This document shows positions 47,977-56,033 of a stretch of DNA of 64,000 nucleotides, piece after piece. The translations under genes were made by a program, and so were the position numbers. The notes beneath the pieces are model-generated. The model was not told the DNA's origin, did no database searches, and saw only the letters and a program-made list of their open reading frames with translations. Numbering within the stretch: position 1 is the first letter of the stretch; every line of letters begins with the position of its first letter. The DNA is from DASRDU01 sp035560235 (GTDB lineage Bacteria; Acidobacteriota; Blastocatellia; RBC074). Location: NCBI GenBank assembly GCA_035560235.1, contig DATMAG010000065.1:1-64000 (forward strand), written 5' to 3'.

Positions 47977-48918
47977 ATGACCACAGCGCTTATTTACTCC
48001 GACCAGTATTTGCAGCACGAAACCGGCAGACACCCCGAACGACGCGAGCGTTACGAAGTGACCATCAGTGCGCTGATGAGCGATGAGGACTGCTGGCAGG
48101 AGCTGTTGAAGCTCGCGCCACGCGCTGTGACCGACGAGGAAGTGCGACTCTGCCACGAACAGCGGGTCATGGAGCTGATCGCGCGAGTCTGTGAAAGCGC
48201 GCCGGCGGCGCTCGATGCCGACACTTTCGTTTCACGCGAGTCAGAGCGCATTGCCCGCCTCGCCGCCGGCGGAGCCTGTCGCGCAGTTGATGCGGTCATC
48301 AATGGCGAGGCTGACAACGCTTTTGTCGCGTGCCGCCCGCCGGGCCATCACGCGACTGTCGCGCAGGCGATGGGCTTCTGCCTGTACAACAACGTGGCCA
48401 TCGCGGCCCGCTACGCTCAGCGGCAGTACCCGCAGATCGGCAAAGTGCTGATCGTGGATTTCGACGTGCATCACGGCAATGGCACACAGGACATCTTTTA
48501 CGACGATCCGAGCGTGTTCTATTACAGCCTGCATCAGTTTCCCTGGTATCCCGGCACCGGGGCGGCGAGCGAATGCGGTGAACAGGCGGGCGAAGGATTC
48601 ACGCTCAACGTGCCGGTGCCTGCCAGAACTGCGGCGGCTGATTACCTGCGGATGTTTGAGCAGGGACTCGACTCCGTGATGAAGAGATTCACGCCTGATC
48701 TGGTACTCGTCTCAGCGGGCTTCGATGCACACGTGGCCGATCCGCTCGGCCATCTGATGCTGACCGATGATGATTACCTGTACCTCACGCGACGGTTGAA
48801 TGAAGTCGCGCGCTCGTCGTGCGGGGGACGTCTGGTTTCGTGTCTCGAAGGCGGGTATAACCTGCGGACGCTCGGCGCGACGATTCACACGCACGTTGCG
48901 GCGCTGGCGCAGGCCTGA
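47977..48918 (+). CDS. Histone deacetylase-like hydrolase (class II type)
   Basis: A 313-residue zinc-dependent amidohydrolase. ATG 47977 gives the family N terminus TALIYSDQYLQHETGRHPE; the frame is open upstream but without family character. Conserved motifs: RPPGHHA, GFCLYNNVAIAARYA, the zinc motif VDFDVHHGNGT, the HQFPWYPGTG loop, LVSAGFDAH (second zinc Asp) and CLEGGYN. Bacterial members deacetylate small molecules such as polyamines or acetoin-related substrates, or proteins; the actual substrate is unknown. Confidence 0.92.
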   Translation: MTTALIYSDQYLQHETGRHPERRERYEVTISALMSDEDCWQELLKLAPRAVTDEEVRLCHEQRVMELIARVCESAPAALDADTFVSRESERIARLAAGGACRAVDAVINGEADNAFVACRPPGHHATVAQAMGFCLYNNVAIAARYAQRQYPQIGKVLIVDFDVHHGNGTQDIFYDDPSVFYYSLHQFPWYPGTGAASECGEQAGEGFTLNVPVPARTAAADYLRMFEQGLDSVMKRFTPDLVLVSAGFDAHVADPLGHLMLTDDDYLYLTRRLNEVARSSCGGRLVSCLEGGYNLRTLGATIHTHVAALAQA

Positions 48919-48960
48919 CTTTTTGCGGCGTTTTGCTGGCTTCTGCTTTTGCGAAAGAGC

Positions 48961-48966
48961 TATAAT
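48961..48966 (+). promoter_or_regulatory. Perfect -10 element ahead of the FecR-domain gene
   Basis: TATAAT at 48961-48966, 92 bases before the ATG at 49058. The -35 region is poor, so an activator or an alternative sigma contact may be needed. Confidence 0.35.
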
Positions 48967-49057
48967 CCCGCTGCTCCCTTCAGTTCTGTCAATTGTGGTG
49001 GTAACCATTTTCGGCGGCCAGGAACTGATGATTCCCGAAGCTGCTGGAGGATCAGGT

Positions 49058-50335
49058 ATGAACAGATCGGTTTTCGCTTCAGGCCGTTCCGCTGTCTCAA
49101 AGTCAATTGCGGGTGCAGTGCTGCTGATGCTGCTGATCGCGCTCTGTCAGCAGTCAGCGAGCGCGCAATATCTGACTTCGACCAGAGCGGGTTTTGTCAA
49201 TCGCGTCGAAGGCCGGGTCTTCATTCAGCGCGCCGGCAATGAACTCAGCGATGCCGGTCGCGCCTCGCTCGGGACTCAGATGAAGGATGGCGACCAGCTC
49301 ATCACGACGACCGGCAGTCGCGCCGAAATCCTGCTCAGTCCCGGCTCATATCTGCGCCTCGACGGGACAACCAGAGTGCGCGCCATCAGCACCCGATTTT
49401 CCGCCATGCGTTTTGAAGTTCTCAGCGGCTCGGTCATTGCCGAAGTGAGCGCCGAGGAGAATGCCACCATCAAACGGGAAAACCCGCTTGAAATCGTGAC
49501 TCCGCACGGCACGGTGAATATCGCCAGAACGGGCGTCTATCGCTTTGACGTGAAGGACAAATACACGAACGCCACCACATACAACGGCGAACTTTACCTT
49601 GGGGCGCGTGAACAGCTGCTCGCCAGGACCGCGACGAAGGTTGGCAGGGGCAGGGTTGCGCGTCTGACCGGCAATGGTCCGGCTCCTGCCGAAATCGCCA
49701 AAGCTGATTCCGATGTGACCGACAGCTTTTTCGACTGGAGTTTTCAGCGGGCCGAGACGCTCGTGGCCGCGCACAGATCGGTGCTGAGCCGCGCTTCCTC
49801 GCTGACCTCGCTCTCAAACGGCTGGATCTTCGATCCCTTTTATAACTGCTACACCTGGATTCCCTTCGGACGCCGGTTCTATACCGGATACGGGTTTGGC
49901 TTTTACAGCAGCTTTTCAGCGTGCGGCTGCAACAACTGGGGCTACTGGTATCCGTATTATGGTTCCGGCCCGTACAACAGCGCCGGAACGGGCTATGGCA
50001 GCAGCCTGATGCCCTCAGTGGCTCCGCGTCTGCGCGGTGAAACCGACCGCAGCACGACGGTCGTGCGTGAAGTCAGCGTCGGTCGCCGGGTGGATGTTGC
50101 TCCGGCGCCTGTCCATTCGCCGGGCCTGAATTCAAGGGGTGTTGATGCGTGGGGTGCGAGCGCTCCGACTCGCTCGTGGGGTGGCGGTTCGATCAATTCA
50201 GCAGGCAGTGACAGAACGTTCGGCAGCCCGGCAGTCAGTCCCGGGCGCGTCGACAGCGGCGCTGGCAGAACGGTTGACGGTGGCAGTGCTGGCGGCGGTC
50301 GCTCTGCCGGAGGGCGCGGCGTCAATCCGCACTAA
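49058..50335 (+). CDS. Secreted FecR-domain protein with aromatic/Gly-rich region
   Basis: A 425-residue protein; ATG 49058 follows CTGGAGG, and the frame upstream to 48800 runs into the deacetylase gene. Parts: signal peptide (cleavage near ASAQY), a FecR domain at about 50-190 (GDQLITTTGSRAEILLSPGS, FEVLSGSVIAEV, VTPHGTVNIARTGVYRFDV), a Tyr/Trp/Gly-rich segment (TGYGFGFYSSFSACGCNNWG), and a Ser/Gly/Arg-rich C terminus. There is no neighbouring sigma factor and no cytoplasmic anti-sigma part, so it is probably a surface or matrix protein rather than a regulator. Confidence 0.78.
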   Translation: MNRSVFASGRSAVSKSIAGAVLLMLLIALCQQSASAQYLTSTRAGFVNRVEGRVFIQRAGNELSDAGRASLGTQMKDGDQLITTTGSRAEILLSPGSYLRLDGTTRVRAISTRFSAMRFEVLSGSVIAEVSAEENATIKRENPLEIVTPHGTVNIARTGVYRFDVKDKYTNATTYNGELYLGAREQLLARTATKVGRGRVARLTGNGPAPAEIAKADSDVTDSFFDWSFQRAETLVAAHRSVLSRASSLTSLSNGWIFDPFYNCYTWIPFGRRFYTGYGFGFYSSFSACGCNNWGYWYPYYGSGPYNSAGTGYGSSLMPSVAPRLRGETDRSTTVVREVSVGRRVDVAPAPVHSPGLNSRGVDAWGASAPTRSWGGGSINSAGSDRTFGSPAVSPGRVDSGAGRTVDGGSAGGGRSAGGRGVNPH

Positions 50336-50363
50336 AGCGCCATCATCTTCCTGAACGGCTCAG

Positions 50364-50401
50364 AAAACGGAGGCGAGCGACAGACTGCTCGCCTCCGTTT
50401 T
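50364..50401. terminator. Bidirectional terminator between convergent genes
   Basis: Fifteen-base perfect stem (50364-50378 with 50387-50401) and eight-base loop, flanked by A and T runs so that both strands end in U tracts. It separates the FecR-domain gene (plus) from the next minus-strand gene, 12 bases away. Confidence 0.9.
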
Positions 50402-50412
50402 TGTTTGCTCGC

Positions 50413-50931
50413 TCACCAGCTGTTGATCGCCAGGTGGTCGCCTTCCTTAACGATAGTAATGGGAATAATCACCTGATCGCGGTCAGCGAAAATCATCGCG
50501 CAGTCGCTGCGCACGGTTGAAGGCGTGCGCGAGGCGAGATTGACCTGGAACATCTGCACCACCTTCAGGTCCTTCTTCTTTGCGATCCGTTCACCGAGCA
50601 GACTTTCGCGCAGGGTCTTCTTCTCCTTCGCCAGATTCGCCCGGCCTTCAGTGGACAGCATCTTCTCGGCCTCAGCCCAGTTCTCGTCAACGACGAAGCC
50701 GCTGAACTTTGCGATGAGCTGTTTGATCTGAGCATCGTCTTCCAGTGAAACCGCGACGGGCGCCTGTTCGTCTGGTTTCTGCTGCTGGCGATTTCTGGCC
50801 CAGAAAAACGTGCCGACAGCCACGCCGATCATCACAATCGCAATCAGCCAGGTAATCATCGGCAGCGTTTTGGTCGAACCGTCGTCCTCGCGGTCGGTCT
50901 TTTCATTGACGTCTTCGAATAGTGTTCTCAT
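50413..50931 (-). CDS. Single-helix membrane protein of unknown function
   Basis: A 172-residue protein from ATG 50931 (MRTLFEDVNEKTDRED); the frame extends to 51018 but the added 29 residues look non-coding. A polar N terminus, one helix (ITWLIAIVMIGVAVGTFFW), then an extracytoplasmic domain resembling small NTF2/DUF4878-like folds (AQIKQLIAKFSGFVVDENWA, ITIVKEGDHLAINSW). The domain guess is tentative. It shares a bidirectional terminator with the FecR-domain gene. Confidence 0.65.
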   Translation of the reverse strand: MRTLFEDVNEKTDREDDGSTKTLPMITWLIAIVMIGVAVGTFFWARNRQQQKPDEQAPVAVSLEDDAQIKQLIAKFSGFVVDENWAEAEKMLSTEGRANLAKEKKTLRESLLGERIAKKKDLKVVQMFQVNLASRTPSTVRSDCAMIFADRDQVIIPITIVKEGDHLAINSW

Positions 50932-51091
50932 GGGAGTCCTGGTCCTGGTGGGATGTTTCGTTACGCTCGTCACGTTAGCGCAGCCACAGAGGGCTGTCAA
51001 ACGGAAGAGGGCTGTCATTCATCAGTGAAAACGGCCACTTCAGGAACGGGAAAAGAGGCCTGAGTTTGCAGATAAAATCAGGCTTCCGGCA

Positions 51092-52081
51092 TCAGACTCC
51101 GGGCGGAAAAACGGGCAGGGTGATGGTGAATGACGGGAATGGATTCAGATGATGCAGATTGTGTCCGCCGGAAAGCTCGGCGGCGCGAATCACGGAACCG
51201 AGCAGCGGAATGCGGGCGTCGTTGCGGTAACCGACGATGCGCGCCCAGCCGGTCTGTCCGGCGGCGATGCGCAGCGGCAGATTGCGAATCATCGTCAGCC
51301 GCCCCTGCAGCCAGCAGTTCATCCCGACCATGGCTGAATACGGATTTTCCAGTTCATCGAAGTAGATCACAAACAGCCGCCCGCCCGATTCGCCGATGCC
51401 GTAAAGGTTCGTTGTCGGGCTGTAAATCACCATCCGTGTGTCGGCTGTGGCCGGGCTTTCAAAGTTATCAATCGCCACTTCGCCGGGCAGCTGTTCGTAA
51501 CTTGAAGCAGACGCGCCGCCGTCAAAGATCAGTTCTGCCGTGACGCCATCTGCCGAAAGCGCGGGCGTCTGGTTATTCAGTTTGGCAAAGGCGACTGCCT
51601 GCAGATCGAAGCTGTGCGTCGAACTGCTGGTCGGGCCGAGCGCCTGTTTGACCTTCAGGCTGCCGATCAGGTAGTTGTGCTGCTTCGGGACGCCGTTTTC
51701 ATCAACCGCTACCGCAATCATGTAGCCCCTCACATCCGGGTCAACGTCACTCGAAAGAAAGCGCGTCGTCTGACTTTTGGTCAGATAGAGAAATGAATCG
51801 GCGACCTGGCAGCTGAAGCTGTCAACGAAGAAGAAGTGAACGCGAATGTCGTCGGTGGATGAAGTGTTGGTGACCGAAACGAGCGTATCGGAAGCGACTG
51901 TGTTCCAGGAACTGGAAGTGTAGATGTTGTAAAAAAGCACGCTGCCCGGTTTCGACCCGCTGCCGAAATCCTGCGCGTGAGCGGTCTGCCCGAGGCTCAG
52001 CAGAAGCAGCAACAGCAGCACTGCACTCAGCAATGCCGGCCATCTGACTGCCCGAATCAGAATGTAGTCCCGCGTCCTCAT
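51092..52081 (-). CDS. Secreted protein of unknown function
   Basis: A 329-residue protein from ATG 52081, with GAGGGGCG upstream. A basic N terminus and a strong helix (LLSAVLLLLLLLSLGQ) form a signal peptide cleaved near AHAQ. The mature part is beta-rich (GSVLFYNIYTSSSWN, DTLVSVTNTSSTDDIRVHFF) and ends in a Pro/Phe tail (NPFPSFTITLPVFPPGV). Such proteins are common and unnamed in Acidobacteriota. It is divergent from the homoserine dehydrogenase gene. Confidence 0.7.
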   Translation of the reverse strand: MRTRDYILIRAVRWPALLSAVLLLLLLLSLGQTAHAQDFGSGSKPGSVLFYNIYTSSSWNTVASDTLVSVTNTSSTDDIRVHFFFVDSFSCQVADSFLYLTKSQTTRFLSSDVDPDVRGYMIAVAVDENGVPKQHNYLIGSLKVKQALGPTSSSTHSFDLQAVAFAKLNNQTPALSADGVTAELIFDGGASASSYEQLPGEVAIDNFESPATADTRMVIYSPTTNLYGIGESGGRLFVIYFDELENPYSAMVGMNCWLQGRLTMIRNLPLRIAAGQTGWARIVGYRNDARIPLLGSVIRAAELSGGHNLHHLNPFPSFTITLPVFPPGV

Positions 52082-52224
52082 TGTTCGCCCCTCGCCACCC
52101 TGCACAGAGTCTGGTGACGCAACTCAGATATTGCGAATGGCTGGTTCCTTCCACGATTGCATCACGCGGCTCCGGCGGTTAAGCTTCACCTCCCTGCGCC
52201 CCTGACTCAACGGACTGACAAACT

Positions 52225-53505
52225 ATGACCAGCAAAACTTCAAAGACTGTGCTTGGACTTTTCGGCCTCGGAACGGTCGGAATCGGGGTGGTCACGCTGC
52301 TGCGCGACAACCCGCAATTCGAGATTCGCGCCATTGCGGTGCGCGACAAGAACAAACCACGCGACACAGACCTGTCATCGTTCGAATTGACCGATGATCC
52401 GTTCAGACTGGCCGATGATCCGAAGATCGGAGTGATTGTCGAAGTCGCGGGCGGCGTGGATCCGGCTTATGAGGTCGTCCGGCGCGCCATCAGCAACGGC
52501 AAGCACATCGTCACGGCCAACAAGGAACTGATCGCGAAACACGGGCCGGAACTCTTTGAACTGGCGCACCGTCACAACGTCACGATCTTTTTTGAAGCCG
52601 CCGTCGGTGGCGGCATTCCGCTGATTTCAACGCTGCAGCGCGGGCTGCAGGCGAATCGCTTCGCCAGGGTCGCGGGCATTCTGAATGGCACGACCAACTA
52701 CATCCTCACCAAAATGGAACAGGAGCAGATGCCATTTGCCGAAGCTCTGCGCGAGGCTCAGGCACAGGGTTACGCCGAAGCCGATCCGACCAATGATGTG
52801 GAAGGTCACGATGTAGCCTACAAGATTGCGATTCTGGCCTCGCTGGCCTTTCAGCATCCGGTGCAGGCTGAAAGCATCTATCGCCAGGGCATCACGCAGG
52901 TCAGCGATCTCGACATTCAACTGGCTGCCGAGTTCGGTTACCGGATCAGGATGATCGGGCTGGCTCAGCCGGGCAGCGAAGGCCGCCTTGATGTGCGCGT
53001 GCATCCGATGCTCGTGCCGCTGCATCATCCGCTGGCCGGAGTCGAAGGCGTCAACAATGCCATCTTCATCAGCGGCAGCGCGGTCGGTGAAATCATGCTC
53101 TCCGGCCCCGGCGCAGGCCGGATGCCGACGGCGAGCGCAGTCGTCGGTGACATCATCAACCTGGCCAGCGCGCAGCAGCTTCCCGATTTCGCGCGCTACT
53201 TTCAGCCGCAGATCAGTTCCGGGGTCGCCCCGGTCATGCCGGTCGAGGAGACCACCAGCGCGTTCTACATTCGATTTGAAACAGGCGACACGCCGGGGGT
53301 GCTCGGCCATCTCGGTCTGGCCTTCGGCAGCCAGAATGTCAGTCTGCACAGCATCACGCAGAAAGGCGTCACGCCTGACGGCAGCGCAACCATCGTGATT
53401 CTGACGCACAGCGTGCGCGAAGCTCAGGTGCAGGCCGCGCTGCGTGAAATCAGCGCGCAGCCGACGACCCGACAGATTGCAATTGTGCTGCGTGTCCTGA
53501 ACTGA
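52225..53505 (+). CDS. hom: Homoserine dehydrogenase
   Basis: A 426-residue NAD(P)-dependent enzyme that reduces aspartate semialdehyde to homoserine for threonine and methionine synthesis. The N-terminal Rossmann motif is GLFGLGTVGIGVV; the catalytic region shows TANKELIAKHG, EAAVGGGIPLI, ILNGTTNYILTKM and YAEADPTNDVEGHD. The last 80 residues form an ACT regulatory domain (RFETGDTPGVLGHLG). Length is standard. It lies only 23 bases before the hydroxyproline epimerase gene, an unusual partner, and may be co-transcribed with it. Confidence 0.95.
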   Translation: MTSKTSKTVLGLFGLGTVGIGVVTLLRDNPQFEIRAIAVRDKNKPRDTDLSSFELTDDPFRLADDPKIGVIVEVAGGVDPAYEVVRRAISNGKHIVTANKELIAKHGPELFELAHRHNVTIFFEAAVGGGIPLISTLQRGLQANRFARVAGILNGTTNYILTKMEQEQMPFAEALREAQAQGYAEADPTNDVEGHDVAYKIAILASLAFQHPVQAESIYRQGITQVSDLDIQLAAEFGYRIRMIGLAQPGSEGRLDVRVHPMLVPLHHPLAGVEGVNNAIFISGSAVGEIMLSGPGAGRMPTASAVVGDIINLASAQQLPDFARYFQPQISSGVAPVMPVEETTSAFYIRFETGDTPGVLGHLGLAFGSQNVSLHSITQKGVTPDGSATIVILTHSVREAQVQAALREISAQPTTRQIAIVLRVLN

Positions 53506-53528
53506 AAACTCTGAAAGGAAGCGGCAGA

Positions 53529-54497
53529 ATGGCGGCAAACAGCAGACGAATTCAGGTGATTGATTCGCACACGGGCGGCGAGCCGACGCGCGTTGTCATC
53601 AGCGGCTTTCCAGACCTCGGCAGCGGTTCGATGGCCGAACGCATGGAAGTCTTTCGCCGTGAGTTCGATCATTACCGCTCGGCCATCGTCAACGAACCGC
53701 GCGGCAACGATGCGATAGTCGGCGCGCTGTTGTGCGAACCGGTTGATCCGACGTGCGCGGCGGGCGTGATCTACTTCAACAACGTCGGCTATCTTGGCAT
53801 GTGCGGTCACGGCACGATTGGCCTGATCGTCACGCTCGCTTATCTGGGCCGCCTCAAACCCGGCACTCATCGCCTCGAAACCACTGTTGGCACGGTCGAA
53901 GCCACGCTGCACGAAGACGGCCAGGTGAGCGTCGCCAACGTGCCGAGTTATCGCCTCGCTTCAGGCGTCGCGGTTGACGTTCCCGGTCACGGCACGATTA
54001 CGGGCGATGTCGCGTGGGGCGGCAACTGGTTCTTTCTGGTCAGTGATCACGGACGACAACTGACGCTCGATCATCTTGAAGACCTGACCGAATTCACCTG
54101 GCGCATCCGACAGGCGCTCACCGCGCAGGGCATCACCGGAGCCGGTGGTCAGGAGATTGATCACATTGAACTGTTCGCGCCATCTGATCAGCCAGGCGTG
54201 CAAAGCAAAAACTTCGTCCTCTGTCCCGGCAAGGCTTATGACCGCTCGCCCTGCGGCACGGGCACGAGCGCCAAACTGGCCTGCCTGTATGCCGACGGCA
54301 AACTGCGCGCAGGCGAAATCTGGCGACAGGAAAGCATCGTCGGCAGCGTCTTTGAAGGCACGATCAGAGTTGACGGCGACAAAGTCTGTCCGACGATCAA
54401 AGGCTCAGCCTTCGTCAACGCCGAAGCCACGCTGATCCTCGACGAACACGACCCGTTCTGCTGGGGCATCAGAAACCAGACAGGATTCACAGGATGA
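53529..54497 (+). CDS. 4-Hydroxyproline 2-epimerase (proline racemase family)
   Basis: A 322-residue cytoplasmic epimerase. The two catalytic cysteines are both present: C92 in GMCGHG-type LGMCGHGTIG and C242 in SPCGTGTS. A Cys/Cys pair fits proline racemase or 4-hydroxyproline 2-epimerase rather than the Ser/Thr-containing dehydratases. With the oxidoreductase and deaminase genes downstream, the likely reaction is trans-4-hydroxy-L-proline to cis-4-hydroxy-D-proline. GAAAGGAAG precedes the ATG. Confidence 0.9.
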   Translation: MAANSRRIQVIDSHTGGEPTRVVISGFPDLGSGSMAERMEVFRREFDHYRSAIVNEPRGNDAIVGALLCEPVDPTCAAGVIYFNNVGYLGMCGHGTIGLIVTLAYLGRLKPGTHRLETTVGTVEATLHEDGQVSVANVPSYRLASGVAVDVPGHGTITGDVAWGGNWFFLVSDHGRQLTLDHLEDLTEFTWRIRQALTAQGITGAGGQEIDHIELFAPSDQPGVQSKNFVLCPGKAYDRSPCGTGTSAKLACLYADGKLRAGEIWRQESIVGSVFEGTIRVDGDKVCPTIKGSAFVNAEATLILDEHDPFCWGIRNQTGFTG

Positions 54498-54555
54498 ACA
54501 GGACAGGAGACAGGAGACAGTTCTGAAAGAGCCTTGAGTTACTGTCTCACTGCCC

Positions 54556-54632
54556 GGAGCGCGGACAGCCTGTCCGCCTGAATTCGCGGACAGCGCATTG
54601 CAGGATTCAGGCGGACAGGCTGTCCGCGCTCC
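54556..54632. repeat. 28-bp perfect inverted repeat, GGAGCG palindrome family
   Basis: Arms 54556-54583 and 54605-54632 pair perfectly over 28 bases, extendable to 34 with one mismatch; loop 21 bases. Each arm has GGAGCG followed by CGGACAG-C-CTGTCCG. This is the same layout as the repeat at 41566-41678 with two compensating base-pair differences. It lies between epimerase and oxidoreductase genes. Confidence 0.9.
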
Positions 54633-54661
54633 AGGCAGGCAACGGTTTTCCGGATCTGATC

Positions 54662-55792
54662 ATGGCTTCTGCGACATTCGATGTTGTCATCATCGGCGGC
54701 GGAATTGTCGGCGCGGCGTGTGCGCTGGAATGCGTGCGCGAAAGGCTCAGCGTGGCAGTGATTGAAAGCCACATCATCGGCGGCGGCGCGACGGCTGCGG
54801 GAATGGGCCACATCGTTGTGATGGATGATTCTGATGCGCAGTTTGCGCTGACGCATTACTCGCAGCAGTTGTGGCAGCAGGTGCGCGACGAACTGCCGCC
54901 CGAAGTTGAATACGAGGAATGCGGCACGCTCTGGGTCGCTGCGGATGACGAGGAGATGGCCGAGGTCAGGCGCAAGCAGCAGTTTTATGCGGCACGCGGC
55001 GTGGCTGTTGAAGTGCTGGATGCCGGATCACTGCGCGAAGCTGAACCGCACCTGCGACCGGAGCTGGCGGGCGGGCTGCTTGTGCCGCGTGACGGCGTGA
55101 CCTATCCGCCCTGCGCAGCGGCATATTTTCTCAGCCGGGCGCAGGCGCGTGGAGCAGCGCTTTTCACAGGCAAAGCTGTGACCAGCATCAGCGATGAAGG
55201 CGTGACGCTCAGCGACGGCGCTTTCATTGCGGCGGGCATTACCGTCAACGCGACCGGAAGCTGGGCGCCCGAACTGACGCCAGGCATCGAGGTGCAGAAA
55301 CGCAAAGGTCACCTGGTTATTACTGAACGCTATCCCGGCTTCGTGCGGCATCAGCTCATCGAACTCGGTTATCTGAAAAGCGCGCATTCGATCAGCACTG
55401 ATTCAGTTGCCTTCAACGCGCAGCCGAGAAAGACCGGACAGATCCTGCTCGGTTCATCGCGGCAGTACGGCGTGGAGAGCGCTGAAATTGAGCAGCACAT
55501 GCTGAAATGGATGATTGAGCGCGCCGTTGAATACCTGCCTGAACTGGCCGGACTCACGGCCATTCGCGCGTGGACTGGCTTTCGCGCCGCGACGCCGGAC
55601 AAGCTGCCGCTGATCGGCCCGTGCCCTGGTCACGAACGACGGTATCTGGCGACGGGACACGAGGGCCTGGGCATTACGACCTCGCTCGGCACGGCAAAGC
55701 TGCTGGTGGATCAGATCGTGAAACGCGAACCGAAAATCCCGGTCGAACCTTATCTGCCTTCGCGCAAATCACAGGAGGCCGCACATGCCTGA
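54662..55792 (+). CDS. FAD oxidoreductase, D-hydroxyproline dehydrogenase beta-like subunit
   Basis: A 376-residue DAO-family flavoprotein. The N-terminal FAD site is VVIIGGGIVGAACALE; a second motif ITVNATGSWAPEL and the C-terminal GHEGLGITTSLGTAKLL complete the fold. With the two following genes it matches the three-subunit amine/D-hydroxyproline dehydrogenases (HcnABC/LhpBEF type), in which this subunit carries the substrate-oxidising flavin. The product would be 1-pyrroline-4-hydroxy-2-carboxylate. It overlaps the next gene by 8 bases. Confidence 0.88.
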   Translation: MASATFDVVIIGGGIVGAACALECVRERLSVAVIESHIIGGGATAAGMGHIVVMDDSDAQFALTHYSQQLWQQVRDELPPEVEYEECGTLWVAADDEEMAEVRRKQQFYAARGVAVEVLDAGSLREAEPHLRPELAGGLLVPRDGVTYPPCAAAYFLSRAQARGAALFTGKAVTSISDEGVTLSDGAFIAAGITVNATGSWAPELTPGIEVQKRKGHLVITERYPGFVRHQLIELGYLKSAHSISTDSVAFNAQPRKTGQILLGSSRQYGVESAEIEQHMLKWMIERAVEYLPELAGLTAIRAWTGFRAATPDKLPLIGPCPGHERRYLATGHEGLGITTSLGTAKLLVDQIVKREPKIPVEPYLPSRKSQEAAHA

Positions 55793-56033
55793 ATGCCTCA
55801 CCGTGATGGTGAACGGTCGCCGCGTCAGCGTGCCCGAAGGCAGCATGGTTTCAACGGCAGTCTTTCTGTCGGGCGCGCCACACTTTCGCCGCTCAGTGAC
55901 TGGCGAGGCGCGCGCGCCGCTGTGCGGGATGGGCATCTGTTATGAATGCCGCGTCACGATTGACGGGCAGGCGCATGCGCGCAGTTGTCAGATCGTCTGC
56001 CGCGAAGGGATGGACGTGCGCACCGATGAATAA
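55785..56033 (+). CDS. [2Fe-2S] ferredoxin-like subunit of D-hydroxyproline dehydrogenase
   Basis: An 82-residue protein with the plant-type ferredoxin pattern C47-x4-C52-x2-C55 and C68 (APLCGMGICYECRV, RSCQIVC), matching the small HcnA-like subunit. It transfers electrons between the two flavoprotein subunits. It overlaps the upstream gene by 8 bases and the downstream gene by 8 bases, so the three subunits are tightly co-translated. Confidence 0.9.
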   Translation: MPECLTVMVNGRRVSVPEGSMVSTAVFLSGAPHFRRSVTGEARAPLCGMGICYECRVTIDGQAHARSCQIVCREGMDVRTDE

